This document shows, in pieces, positions 27,316-38,595 of a stretch of 64,000 nt of DNA. How positions within the stretch are numbered: the stretch's first letter is position 1; each line of letters starts with the position of its first letter. Location of the stretch: NCBI GenBank assembly GCA_041228345.1, contig CP166131.1:620001-684000 (forward strand). The letters run 5' to 3'. The notes under the pieces are model-generated. The model worked only from the letters and a program-made list of their open reading frames with translations. It was not told the DNA's origin and ran no database searches. The position numbers and the translations under genes were made by a program. This DNA is from Alphaproteobacteria bacterium LSUCC0396. Its GTDB lineage: Bacteria > Pseudomonadota > Alphaproteobacteria > Puniceispirillales > Puniceispirillaceae.

Positions 27316-28128
27316 GTGACCAGTCAAAAGAAATTCCTGATGATTGCTGCTTGCTGTTTTATGGCCGGATGTTCGTCCGGCCCCGAAATTGTCGAACAGG
27401 TCGAACAGCCGGTTGAAGTGCTGTATCGCGACGCGATGACAACGGCAGTAAGCGGCGACACCAAAGCTGCTGCGCCTAAATTTGAGGAAGTCGAGCGCCA
27501 ACACCCCTATTCCAGCCTTGCCGTTCGCGCCCAAATCATGGCCGCATGGTCATTTTATCAAGCCAATCAATATTCGCGGGCAATTTCGGCGCTTGACCGG
27601 TTTGTCGAGCTTAATCCTGCCGACCCACTGGTTGAATATGCCTATTATCTAAGGGCGCTGTCACATTACGAACAGATCGTTGATGTGGAACGTGACGCCG
27701 AAATGACCAAATTGGCGCTTGCAGCGTTTGAAGAATTGGTGCGCCGTTTTCCCCAAGGCATCTATGCGCGTGATGGTCAGCTGAAAATTGATCTGACAAA
27801 ATCGCATCTTGCTGGCAAGGAAATGGCGGTTGGCCGGTTTTATCTGAAACGCCAGCAATATACCGCCGCAATCCGCCGCTTTGATATTGTGATCAAAACG
27901 TACGATACCACCAATCAGGTGCCCGAGGCGCTTTATCGTACCGCCGAGGCCTATTATGCGCTTGGCCTGTCTGATCAGTCGGAACGCATCTTTGAGGTTG
28001 CAGCATATAACTATCCGGACTCGGTCTGGACTGAACGGCTAGCTAGCCTGCGTGCCGACCCGGAAAAGCCCGGCAAAAAAGGCGTGCTGGAGCGATCCGT
28101 TGACGTGATCTCTGATATTTTTAACTGA
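27316..28128 (+). CDS. bamD: Outer membrane assembly lipoprotein BamD
   Basis: The 270-residue lipoprotein is a core part of the BAM complex, which inserts beta-barrel proteins into the outer membrane. A lipoprotein signal ends at FMAGC (Cys near residue 19). TPR repeats follow, for example VSGDTKAAAPKFEEVERQHP, AWSFYQANQYSRAISALDRF and YYLRALSHYEQIVDVERD. The start is GTG at 27316. A nested ATG-TGA at 27314 is probably meaningless. The gene is two bases upstream of recN, a linkage common in alphaproteobacteria. A nine-base duplication (27391-27408) gives VEQVEQ just after the lipidated cysteine. Confidence 0.93.
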   Translation: MTSQKKFLMIAACCFMAGCSSGPEIVEQVEQPVEVLYRDAMTTAVSGDTKAAAPKFEEVERQHPYSSLAVRAQIMAAWSFYQANQYSRAISALDRFVELNPADPLVEYAYYLRALSHYEQIVDVERDAEMTKLALAAFEELVRRFPQGIYARDGQLKIDLTKSHLAGKEMAVGRFYLKRQQYTAAIRRFDIVIKTYDTTNQVPEALYRTAEAYYALGLSDQSERIFEVAAYNYPDSVWTERLASLRADPEKPGKKGVLERSVDVISDIFN

Positions 28129-28130
28129 CC

Positions 28131-29792
28131 ATGCTACACAAGCTTACTGTTTCCAATATTGTTTTGATCGAGCAATTGACCCTGCAGTTCGCACCCGGGC
28201 TGACGGTGCTAACCGGCGAGACAGGCGCTGGCAAATCGATTCTGCTTGATGCGCTGGGGCTGGCGCTTGGCAGTCGGGCCGATTTTAGTCTGATCCGGCA
28301 AGGCCATGATCAAGCCCATGTAAGCGCCAGCTTTACCCTGCCACCCACGCATCCGGCATGGCAGCTCGTCGAGGATGCCGGCATCATGCCGGAAGATGAG
28401 ATGATCCTTCGCCGCCGGTTAAAAAGTGACGGCAAATCAAGCGCCAGCATCAATGATATTGCCGTTTCAATCGGGCTATTGCGTCAGGTCGGGGATTTGC
28501 TGGTCGAGATACAGGGTCAATTTGAAGGCCGCGGCCTGCTTGATGTTTCAACCCATATGGCGCTGCTTGACCGCGCCGGCGCACATCACGAACTTTTGGC
28601 ACAGGCCAAACAGGGCTGGCAGCAATGGACCGCTGCTCGCAAAGCGCTTGACGAGGCGCGGGCTGCGCTCGATCAGGCCAAAGCTGACGAAGACTGGCTG
28701 CGTGATGCCGTTGATGCGCTTGACCGCCTCGCCCCTCAAACCGGCGAAGAAGATACGCTGAAAAACAAACGAACCCTGCTTGCCAACGTCACCAAGATTG
28801 GCGAGAGCTTGGCGTTGGCTGAAGATGCGGTCTTTGGCGACGCCGGCGCCCAAGCAAGACTTGGTCATGCGCTGGCAGCATTGGAAAAAGCCGCACCGCT
28901 TGCTGGCGGCCAGTTGGATCAGGCTTTAGACGCGCTGATCCGCGCTGATGCCGAACTTGGCGAGGCGAGTAGCGCGATCCGATCTGCCGCCAATACGCTT
29001 GAGGCTGATCCGAATGCGTTGCACCAAATCGATGACCGCCTGCATGAATTACGCCAGCAAGCCCGCAAACATAGTTGCAGCCCCGATGAATTACCGGCAA
29101 TCCACCTGACATTAACCGACCGGATGGCAGCGATCGAGGATTCGTCGGGCGCCCTCGGCAGTCTTGGTGAAACCGCGCAGAAATGGCAGGATTATTACCT
29201 TGATATTGCGGGACAGCTTGAAACCAGCCGCAAGCAGGCCGCCGCAAAATTGGATCAGGCAGTCCGCGCCGAATTGCCGCCCCTAAAACTCGAAGGGGCT
29301 CAATTTACCACCGCCATCAGCCCGCTTGCCGAAGCCCAATGGGGGCCACGCGGCACCACCGCAGTTCGGTTTGAGGCCAGCACAAATCAGGGGATGAATG
29401 CTGGCCCGATTGACCGGATTGCGTCGGGCGGCGAGCTGGCGCGGTTTTTACTGGCGTTAAAAGTATGTCTGGAAGAAAGCAGTCACCCAAGAAGCCTGAT
29501 TTTCGATGAGGTTGATTCTGGCGTTGGGGGCGCGGTTGCCGCAGCGGTTGGTGACCGGCTATGCCGGCTTGGTGCCACCACCCAGACCCTTGTCATCACC
29601 CACTCACCGCAGGTAGCAGCCCGTGCTAACCAGCATTTGCGCATTGCCAAAACAGCAACCGACAGCGGCGTTGTCAGCGTGACCGTCGCCCTAAGCGATG
29701 ACGAACGCACCGAAGAAATTGCCCGCATGCTAGCAGGTGAGACAGTGACCGATGAAGCACGCGCCGCAGCGGCTGCGCTGATCGGGGGCTAG
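28131..29792 (+). CDS. recN: DNA repair protein RecN
   Basis: The 553-residue SMC-like ATPase acts in double-strand-break repair. The Walker A block is LTGETGAGKSILLDALGLAL, long coiled-coil arms occupy roughly residues 155-370 (KALDEARAALDQAKADEDWL and similar heptads), and the C-terminal head has IASGGELARFLLALK and LIFDEVDSGVGG. The start lies two bases after bamD's stop with no clear ribosome-binding site, suggesting coupling. No SOS box is visible nearby, though the promoter may lie inside or upstream of bamD. Confidence 0.96.
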   Translation: MLHKLTVSNIVLIEQLTLQFAPGLTVLTGETGAGKSILLDALGLALGSRADFSLIRQGHDQAHVSASFTLPPTHPAWQLVEDAGIMPEDEMILRRRLKSDGKSSASINDIAVSIGLLRQVGDLLVEIQGQFEGRGLLDVSTHMALLDRAGAHHELLAQAKQGWQQWTAARKALDEARAALDQAKADEDWLRDAVDALDRLAPQTGEEDTLKNKRTLLANVTKIGESLALAEDAVFGDAGAQARLGHALAALEKAAPLAGGQLDQALDALIRADAELGEASSAIRSAANTLEADPNALHQIDDRLHELRQQARKHSCSPDELPAIHLTLTDRMAAIEDSSGALGSLGETAQKWQDYYLDIAGQLETSRKQAAAKLDQAVRAELPPLKLEGAQFTTAISPLAEAQWGPRGTTAVRFEASTNQGMNAGPIDRIASGGELARFLLALKVCLEESSHPRSLIFDEVDSGVGGAVAAAVGDRLCRLGATTQTLVITHSPQVAARANQHLRIAKTATDSGVVSVTVALSDDERTEEIARMLAGETVTDEARAAAAALIGG

Positions 29793-31892
<2,100 letters not shown>

Positions 31893-31932
31893 GCCGGCAA
31901 GAAACCGGTAACAAAACCTCTGGATTGATATG

Positions 31933-31960
31933 TGGCAGGGATTGATTGGCAGGGATTGAT
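31933..31960. repeat. 14-bp perfect tandem duplication between ligA and the aminopeptidase gene
   Basis: TGGCAGGGATTGAT occurs at 31933-31946 and again at 31947-31960 with no mismatch, in the 83-base gap between two convergent genes. No terminator with a T run is visible in this gap. Confidence 0.9.
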
Positions 31961-31975
31961 TCTTGCCTAGCGGGC

Positions 31976-33748
31976 CTATAGCGGGCGACACGCCGCGGCA
32001 AGCCATGTCTCTGCCGCCGATGATAATGCCGGATGCAATTGCGCATATACGTCGCGGTGATAGGCATCAACCCAAGCAATTTCAGGCGCGCTCAGCAATG
32101 ATTTATCAATCAGGCGGCGGTCAAGCGGGCATAAGGTGATCGTCTCAAACTCAAGGAACTGCGCCGCCGATGATGCGGTTACGACAACAAGATTTTCAAT
32201 GCGAATTCCCCAGTCGCCTGTTTTATAATAGCCCGGTTCATTCGACATCACCATGCCGGGCTCAAGCGCCACCTTACCACGCTTGGAAATGCTGGCCGGC
32301 CCCTCATGTACCGACAGCACATGACCAACCCCATGACCGGTTCCATGGGCAAAATCCAATTGTGCCGACCACAGCGGCGCACGCGCGATCGCATCAAGCT
32401 GGCTGCCAATTGTGCCGACGGGAAATTTTGCCATTGCCAGATGAATATGACTGCGCAAAACATGGCTATAGGCGCTCACCGCCCCAACTGGCGGATTGCC
32501 AATGGCGATGGTGCGGGTGATATCGGTGGTGCCATCGCGGTAATGCGCGCCCGAATCCAGCAACAGCACATCATCTGCCGCCAGCCTTCGATCGGCGCCG
32601 GCAATCGCGCGGTAATGCACAATCGCACCATTTGGGCCTGATCCGGCAATCGTATCAAAACTGGGCGCCAAAAACGCGTCCTGTTGGTGACGGAATGCAC
32701 GTAATCTGGCGGCGATTTCAGTTTCGCTATAGGTCGCCGGAGATGCCGCAACCGCCTGATCAAGCCAGCACAAAAATTCGACCATCGCCACACCGTCACG
32801 CCTATGTGCAGCCCGAAACCCGTCAAGTTCAGCTGGCGTTTTGCAGGCTTTTGTCGCGGTGAGCGGGCAATCGGTTTCAAGTGTTTTCACGCCGCTTGCG
32901 ACAATCTGATCAAACAGCATCCGCGGCAGGCTGTCAGGGTCGATCATCAAACGCCCCTCGCCTAGCTTGCCAAGCCGTTCTGGCAATTCGCCAAGCGGGG
33001 CAACGCTGATGTCGCTACCGATTACCGGGGTCAGCCGCGCGCTATCACCAAATAGACACAATCCCGCTTGCCTATGATAAAAGGCAAAACACAGATTGAC
33101 CGGCGTACAGGGCAGATCCGCACCCCGCATATTGACCAGCCAATTGACCGTATCCACACGGGTCAACAAAACCGCATCACAATCCTTGGCATTCAGCTGC
33201 GCTGCCAGATCATTAATTTTGTCGGCAACCGCTCTACCAGCAAGCTCAACCGGCATCTGCCAGCTTGCAGCAGGCGGCATCGCTGGCTGATCAGGCCATA
33301 ATGGGTCGAGCAAATTTTCCCCATGACAGACTAAATTCGCCCCCGCCGCCAACACTGCGCGTTCCATCCGCCGGAACAGTGATACCGTAATCAGGTGTCC
33401 ATCAACCCCGATCACCGCAGCTTCGGGCAACGTGACCGTTTTCAACCAATCTTCAAAAGTCGTGTCGGGAAGTGTACAGCATTGCCAGATAGCAGGGTCG
33501 GTTTGCGCCGCCATCTGCAAGCTATAACGGCCGTCGCTGAACAGCCCTGCCCGATCAGCAAGCACCACGGCAAACCCTGCCGATCCGGTAAAGCCAGATA
33601 GATAGGCAAGACGTTCGTCGCCAGCTGGAACCTCCTCGCCCTGATACATATCCTCACGGCCAATGATCCAACCGTGTAATCCAGCGTCAGCAATGGCTGC
33701 GCGCAGTAATTTCAACCGCTTGTTATGGGTTTCATGCTGCTGGCTCAC
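31976..33748 (-). CDS. Xaa-Pro aminopeptidase family protein (M24B)
   Basis: The 590-residue, three-domain enzyme is the long form of aminopeptidase P, which removes N-terminal residues in front of proline. Two creatinase-like N-terminal domains are followed by the pita-bread catalytic domain with the metal ligands: the aspartates in LLLDSGAHYRDGTTDITR, the histidine in HGTGHGVGHVLSVHEGP, and the glutamates in SNEPGYYKTGDWGIRIEN. The start is GTG at 33748, three bases after the prmA stop. It is the last gene of a minus-strand run uvrD-prmA-pepP. Confidence 0.92.
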   Translation of the reverse strand: MSQQHETHNKRLKLLRAAIADAGLHGWIIGREDMYQGEEVPAGDERLAYLSGFTGSAGFAVVLADRAGLFSDGRYSLQMAAQTDPAIWQCCTLPDTTFEDWLKTVTLPEAAVIGVDGHLITVSLFRRMERAVLAAGANLVCHGENLLDPLWPDQPAMPPAASWQMPVELAGRAVADKINDLAAQLNAKDCDAVLLTRVDTVNWLVNMRGADLPCTPVNLCFAFYHRQAGLCLFGDSARLTPVIGSDISVAPLGELPERLGKLGEGRLMIDPDSLPRMLFDQIVASGVKTLETDCPLTATKACKTPAELDGFRAAHRRDGVAMVEFLCWLDQAVAASPATYSETEIAARLRAFRHQQDAFLAPSFDTIAGSGPNGAIVHYRAIAGADRRLAADDVLLLDSGAHYRDGTTDITRTIAIGNPPVGAVSAYSHVLRSHIHLAMAKFPVGTIGSQLDAIARAPLWSAQLDFAHGTGHGVGHVLSVHEGPASISKRGKVALEPGMVMSNEPGYYKTGDWGIRIENLVVVTASSAAQFLEFETITLCPLDRRLIDKSLLSAPEIAWVDAYHRDVYAQLHPALSSAAETWLAAACRPL

Positions 33749-33751
33749 AAT

Positions 33752-34681
33752 TTACGCGCCTCCACGCCAAAGCTGGGGCATTGTGCCGGCGGCGGCTGGC
33801 CGCATAATAATCGTGGTCCAATCACCAAGACAGATCCGGTGCCAAACCCGCATATTTTGCGCCCGGTATGCAACCTCGACAGATCGCGCCTGCCGGTTCA
33901 AAATGCCGGATAAAATCAACCAGCTATCCGGCGCAAGCCGCGGCACAAGATCGGGCGCCATCCGGCTCAGTGGCCCTGCAAGAATATTCGCCAGCACCAA
34001 ATCATACGGCGCCTGATTGCACACAATTCGGCTGCCAAAGCCATGCGAAACCGCCAGCCGCATTTTAGCTGGTGAAATCGCATTCAGCGCACGGTTCCGC
34101 GCCGCAACACGCACGGCAACTGGATCATTGTCGGCTGCAACAATCTGGCATGACGGCCATAGACGCGCCCCAGCCATGGCCAAGATTGCCGAGCCACACC
34201 CCATATCCAGCAACCGCCGTGGGGCACTATTGCGGATCATCTGCATCGCCCGCAAGCAGCCCTCGGTCGTTGGATGGGTTCCAGATCCGAACGCCAACGC
34301 AGCATCAATCAGCAGGGGCAAACTGGCCGGTGGCTGAGGCTGGGTGACATGGCTGCCATAAATCCAGAACCGGCCGATATGCAACGGCGGAAAGGCGGCC
34401 CGATTTTCGGCCAGCCAGTCACGCGTTTCAACCGGCACCACAATAATTGGCACAGGCGTAATTCCCTGTTGCTGATAGAGCGGTGCTAGCAGACTATCAA
34501 TCACCGCCGCATCCGGGGCGTATTCGAACAATGCCTCAATGTGCCAGTCGCCATTATCATCTCGCTGGTGCGAGGTGGCAACACTGTCCAAAAGCTCGCT
34601 GAAGACCAGCTCAAATACCGCCATTGCCTTGTCATCCAGCCGTGCTGGCAGTGATAGCGCCGCCGATTGAAGTGCTGTCAT
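33752..34681 (-). CDS. prmA: Ribosomal protein L11 methyltransferase PrmA
   Basis: The 309-residue SAM-dependent enzyme trimethylates ribosomal protein L11. The N-terminal substrate-recognition domain is followed by LAFGSGTHPTTEGCLRAM, the SAM loop RRLLDMGCGSAILAMAGA and the catalytic-side LVLANILAGPLSRM, which matches the N-I-L-A-x-P-L motif of the family with glycine as the variable residue. Its ATG at 34681 overlaps the stop of the helicase gene upstream, so the two are translationally coupled. Confidence 0.93.
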   Translation of the reverse strand: MTALQSAALSLPARLDDKAMAVFELVFSELLDSVATSHQRDDNGDWHIEALFEYAPDAAVIDSLLAPLYQQQGITPVPIIVVPVETRDWLAENRAAFPPLHIGRFWIYGSHVTQPQPPASLPLLIDAALAFGSGTHPTTEGCLRAMQMIRNSAPRRLLDMGCGSAILAMAGARLWPSCQIVAADNDPVAVRVAARNRALNAISPAKMRLAVSHGFGSRIVCNQAPYDLVLANILAGPLSRMAPDLVPRLAPDSWLILSGILNRQARSVEVAYRAQNMRVWHRICLGDWTTIIMRPAAAGTMPQLWRGGA

Positions 34682-36918
34682 GGTTTACTCACAAATCCTG
34701 AAACTACTTTTTTATGGCCAGCTTTATCAAAGGCAATCAATAGCTTATCACCATCAATCGTCAAAATATTTCCCATGCCGAATTTCTGGTGAAACACCCG
34801 ATCGCCGATAGTGAATTCGGTTTTGTTATTTGCCGGTTCCCAGCCGCCCTCGGCCGGCTGTGCGCGCCGTGCTTCCATGCGCCGCCAGCCTGCGCCGTAC
34901 CCACCAACAGCAAAGCCACCAAATCCGTTACTGCCGTTATCGCCAAGTTGCGGCGCACTGACCCGGCCAAGCCCCATGCCTTGCGCCAGATCCTCGATTA
35001 TATTTTCACGAGGCAATTCCTGCACAAATCGCGACGGTATCGACGATTGCCATTGCCCGTGAATCCGGCGGCTATTGGCGAAACTGATAAAAAGATCATG
35101 CCGCGCCCGGGTAATGCCTACATAGGCAAGGCGGCGTTCTTCTTCCAATCCGACAGCCCCATTTTCATCCATGGTCCGTTGGCTGGGGAAAACCCCTTCT
35201 TCCCACCCGGGCAAAAAGACCGCGTCAAATTCCAATCCCTTTGCCGCGTGCAACGTCATCAATGTCACCTCGCCATGTTCAGGGTCGGCATCGCCATCAG
35301 TGACAAGGGCGATATGTTCGAGAAAGCCCTGTAGCGAGTCAAAATCCTGCATCGCATTGATCAATTCGGTTAGGTTCTCCAACCTGCCCTCGGCATCTGG
35401 AGATTTATCAAGCTGCCACATTTTTGTATAGCCGGACTCATCAAGCACCATTTTGGCAAGGTCACCCTGATGAACCGATCCCGCAAGATCGCGCCAGCGT
35501 TTGATATCCTGCACAAAACTATGCAGCGTATTTCGGGCTGCAGGGCGTAATTCTTCAGTTTGCACCAGATCAATTGCCGCCGCCAAAAGCGGTTTGTCAG
35601 ATGCCCGCGCCTGAATATGCACCGCCTGCAAACTGGCCGTGCCAAGCCCGCGTTTCGGCGTGTTGATAATGCGCTCAAAAGCAAGATCATCAGATGGCTG
35701 GGCAATCAGCCGCAAATAAGCCACCGCATCACGTATCTCGGCGCGCTCATAAAACCGCGCCCCAACCACCCGATATGGCAGACCAATCGCGATAAACCGT
35801 TCTTCAAATTCACGCGTTTGAAAGCCAGCCCTTACCAGAACGGCAATTTGTGAGAGATGCACCCCGTCCTTCATCATGGTTTCGATCTGACTGGCTATAT
35901 TACGCGCCTCATCCGGCCCGTCCCAATACCCATTAACGCGCAGCTTTTCACCATCGCCTGACGCGGTAAAAAGCGTTTTTCCAAGCCGCGTTTCATTATG
36001 CGCAATGATTTTAGACGCAGCTGCAAGAATATGCCCGGTCGAACGATAATTCTCTTCAAGCCGCACCGTTTTCGCGCCGCTGAAATCACTCTCAAAGCGC
36101 AAAATATTGCCAACCTCAGCGCCGCGCCAACCATAGATTGACTGGTCATCATCACCAACGCAGCACAGGTTATTACGGTTACCTGTCAGCAACCGCAGCC
36201 ATAAATACTGCGCGACATTAGTATCCTGATACTCATCCACCATAATATGAGTTATCCGATTCTGATATTCCGCCAACACATGTGCATGGGCTGTAAAGAT
36301 GCTCAGCATATGCAGTAACAAATCACCGAAATCAACGGCGTTTAGCGCGATCAGGCGCGCCTGATAACGTTCATACAGCGATCGAACCCGCCCATTGGCA
36401 ATATCCCCCGCCTCGGCAAGCCTGACTTTTTCGGGCGGTAAGCCGCGATCTTTCCAGCGCTGGATAACCCCGCCAAGCATCCTTGCGGGCCAGCGTTTTG
36501 GATCAATATCTTCGGCGTCCATCAATTGTTTAAGCAGCCGTATCTGGTCATCAGTATCAAGAATGGTGAAATCAGACCGCAGGCCGACCAAGTCAGCATG
36601 GCGGCGCAGCATCTTGGCGGCCAGCGCATGAAATGTACCAAGCCAAACCTGTTCGGCCATCGGGCCAACCAGACTGGCAACCCGCATTTTCATTTCGCGC
36701 GCCGCCTTATTGGTAAAGGTTACCGCCAGAATATTCCACGGCTTTGCCGTACCACTTGCCACAAGCTCGGCTAGCCGCGAGGTTAGAACACGGGTTTTAC
36801 CGGTGCCGGCACCCGACAAAACCAAAAGCGGGCCGTCAAGGGTTCGCACAGCCTCTCTTTGCGCCGTGTTCAGCCCGTCAAGCCAGGGACTGGATGGTGT
36901 TTTTATAACTTCGTTCAT
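34678..36918 (-). CDS. UvrD/PcrA-type ATP-dependent 3'-5' DNA helicase
   Basis: The 746-residue superfamily 1A helicase carries all motifs in order: the Q-motif LNTAQREAV, Walker A SGAGTGKTRVLTSRLAEL, Walker B VDEYQDTN, motif III GDDDQSIYGWRGAEV, motif IV VRLEENYRS, motif V TLHAAKGLEFDAVFLPGW and motif VI EERRLAYVGITRAR. A glycine-rich stretch (GDNGSNGFGGFAVGGYGAGW) precedes a C-terminal Tudor-like segment (GDRVFHQKFGMGNILTID), as in PcrA and UvrD, where it contacts RNA polymerase. It probably acts in excision repair and in clearing stalled complexes. Confidence 0.94.
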   Translation of the reverse strand: MNEVIKTPSSPWLDGLNTAQREAVRTLDGPLLVLSGAGTGKTRVLTSRLAELVASGTAKPWNILAVTFTNKAAREMKMRVASLVGPMAEQVWLGTFHALAAKMLRRHADLVGLRSDFTILDTDDQIRLLKQLMDAEDIDPKRWPARMLGGVIQRWKDRGLPPEKVRLAEAGDIANGRVRSLYERYQARLIALNAVDFGDLLLHMLSIFTAHAHVLAEYQNRITHIMVDEYQDTNVAQYLWLRLLTGNRNNLCCVGDDDQSIYGWRGAEVGNILRFESDFSGAKTVRLEENYRSTGHILAAASKIIAHNETRLGKTLFTASGDGEKLRVNGYWDGPDEARNIASQIETMMKDGVHLSQIAVLVRAGFQTREFEERFIAIGLPYRVVGARFYERAEIRDAVAYLRLIAQPSDDLAFERIINTPKRGLGTASLQAVHIQARASDKPLLAAAIDLVQTEELRPAARNTLHSFVQDIKRWRDLAGSVHQGDLAKMVLDESGYTKMWQLDKSPDAEGRLENLTELINAMQDFDSLQGFLEHIALVTDGDADPEHGEVTLMTLHAAKGLEFDAVFLPGWEEGVFPSQRTMDENGAVGLEEERRLAYVGITRARHDLFISFANSRRIHGQWQSSIPSRFVQELPRENIIEDLAQGMGLGRVSAPQLGDNGSNGFGGFAVGGYGAGWRRMEARRAQPAEGGWEPANNKTEFTIGDRVFHQKFGMGNILTIDGDKLLIAFDKAGHKKVVSGFVSKP

Positions 36919-37031
36919 GATGCCCTAAAACTCGCAAATAGGGCTGGTCCGGTCAATCGCAATAGGGCGATCCGTGGCACTTATTTTTTAAGGTTTGGCT
37001 AGATAAGCCGATCATGGCTGCCGAATCATTT

Positions 37032-37059
37032 TTGCATTCTGGGTTTATTGCGATATGTT
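37032..37059 (+). promoter_or_regulatory. Possible promoter of mlaA-mlaC
   Basis: TTGCAT at 37032-37037 and TATGTT at 37054-37059 are 16 bases apart, 35 bases upstream of the mlaA start. The match is moderate and was found by eye only. Confidence 0.35.
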
Positions 37060-37093
37060 GCATATACCCAGCCAAAACCGTGGACAGATCATT

Positions 37094-37870
37094 ATGTTTG
37101 CATCACCAGAAAACATCGCACGCAAAGCCCGCCTTTTGCCGTTGATGGCAATGATCGTCGTGGCTGCGTGTAGTTCTGTTCCCGAGACCGAACGTACCGA
37201 CCAGCGTGACCCCTATGAAGCATCCAATCGGAAAGCCTTTGCCTTTAACATGGCGGTTGACACACATCTGCTGGAACCAGCGGCTAGCAGCTATCGAAAG
37301 CTAATGCCAATGGCTGGACGCCGTGCCATTGACAATCACGTTGACTGGACGGGGCTTCCCGCCACCACATTCAATTCAACCCTGCAAGGCCGGTTTGAAA
37401 ATGCCGGACTTTCAGCGATACATTTTACTATTAACAGCCTGACACTCGGCCTGATTGACCTGACCGAGAACCCAAAGGCGGTGAAGGAACAGGATTTTGG
37501 CCAGACATTGGCGTCATTTGATGTGCCTGAAGGCAATTATCTGATGGTACCGCTGCTCGGCCCCAACACAAGCCGCAGCCTGACCGGGCGGATTGTTGAT
37601 GGGGTGACGAACCCGATGTCGTTCCTGAAAGCCGGCAGTTCGATTGGGACCATGCAGTCATTGCGCACCCCGGTAGCCGTTGTTGCCCAGCGCGCAAACC
37701 TGTTTGAACCCCTTAATGATGTGAAATATAATTCGCTTGATCCGTATGCCCGCACCCGCTCGCTTTATTATCAGGGACGGGCCGGCCGGATTAATGCCAA
37801 GATCGGTAAGCCAACCGACAACCGCACAACCGACGATCAGTTTGAGTCATTCCTCGAGAATCCAAAATGA
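37094..37870 (+). CDS. mlaA: Outer membrane lipid asymmetry lipoprotein MlaA (VacJ)
   Basis: The lipoprotein removes misplaced phospholipids from the outer leaflet of the outer membrane. A lipoprotein signal ends with VVAAC (Cys near residue 26). The family block DPYEASNRKAFAFNMAVD starts the mature part, followed by NNDI-type helices and GNYLMVPLLGPNTSRSLTG. I take the ATG at 37094 (258 residues) since an earlier in-frame ATG at 37055 would put a polar segment before the signal peptide. The stop overlaps the mlaC start as ATGA. The inner-membrane MlaFED transporter is not in the window. Confidence 0.92.
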   Translation: MFASPENIARKARLLPLMAMIVVAACSSVPETERTDQRDPYEASNRKAFAFNMAVDTHLLEPAASSYRKLMPMAGRRAIDNHVDWTGLPATTFNSTLQGRFENAGLSAIHFTINSLTLGLIDLTENPKAVKEQDFGQTLASFDVPEGNYLMVPLLGPNTSRSLTGRIVDGVTNPMSFLKAGSSIGTMQSLRTPVAVVAQRANLFEPLNDVKYNSLDPYARTRSLYYQGRAGRINAKIGKPTDNRTTDDQFESFLENPK

Positions 37871-38529
37871 TGATTTTGACACAAACCCTTAAAATGCTGA
37901 CGACAGTAAAGCGCTGGCTTGGCAAAAAGCTGATGGTAATCTGCCTTTTACCGATGGCGTTGGCTGGCCTGCCTGCCCATGCCGACAGCCAAATCAATGC
38001 TGCCACCGAGGTTATCACCAAGATGATTGGCGAGGTCGAAGCATATCTTGCCACTGATTCTGGTGATGTTGCGAAACGCACGCAAAATATCGCCCAGCTT
38101 TTTGACACGCATTTTGATTTAGAGGGCATCGCCCGTTTTTCGGCTGGGCCTTACTGGCGCGCCGCCACCGATCAGGAACGCATCACCTATATCCAGACCA
38201 TGCGCGATGTGATGGTTGGTACAGTGGTGCGTAATTTCGACCAATTATCGGGGCTGAATTTCACCACTATCGACAGTCAGGCAAAGGGCGAGAAGATGGT
38301 GCTGGTGCGCGGTACATTCAATGATGCCACCGGCAAACGCCCACCAGTTTCAGTCAGCTGGCGCGTCATCACACCCAGTGCAGCACCGGCAAAGGTTCTC
38401 GATGTCGAAATTGAGAACATCTCGATGTTGGTGACCCAAAAACAGGAAAATATTGCCATTATCCGCAAAAATGAAGGCCGGTTTTCCGCACTGATTGAGG
38501 CCATGAAAGAACGCCGCCAATCCCGCTAA
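37867..38529 (+). CDS. mlaC: Periplasmic phospholipid-binding protein MlaC
   Basis: The 220-residue protein has an N-terminal signal sequence ending near AHADS (about residue 41) and a single MlaC/Ttg2D domain: TQNIAQLFDTHFDLEGIARF, then GPYWRAATDQERITYIQTMR and a lipid-pocket beta sheet. It carries phospholipids between the MlaA site and the inner membrane. Several start choices exist within the long signal region (methionines at 1, 2, 10 and 23); the first overlaps mlaA's stop. It is convergent with ettA. Confidence 0.9.
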   Translation: MMILTQTLKMLTTVKRWLGKKLMVICLLPMALAGLPAHADSQINAATEVITKMIGEVEAYLATDSGDVAKRTQNIAQLFDTHFDLEGIARFSAGPYWRAATDQERITYIQTMRDVMVGTVVRNFDQLSGLNFTTIDSQAKGEKMVLVRGTFNDATGKRPPVSVSWRVITPSAAPAKVLDVEIENISMLVTQKQENIAIIRKNEGRFSALIEAMKERRQSR

Positions 38530-38561
38530 TGTCACGCCCGCTTTATGGTATCGAAAAGCGT

Positions 38562-38582
38562 CCAGCCGGAAAAACCGGCTGG
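38562..38582. terminator. Perfect 8-bp hairpin between convergent mlaC and ettA
   Basis: CCAGCCGG (38562-38569), a five-base A loop and CCGGCTGG (38575-38582) form a perfect GC-rich stem located between two convergent stop codons. Neither strand has a good T run after it, so it may act as a weak two-way terminator or an mRNA 3' stabiliser. Confidence 0.5.
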
Positions 38583-38595
38583 ATTGAGCACTCAT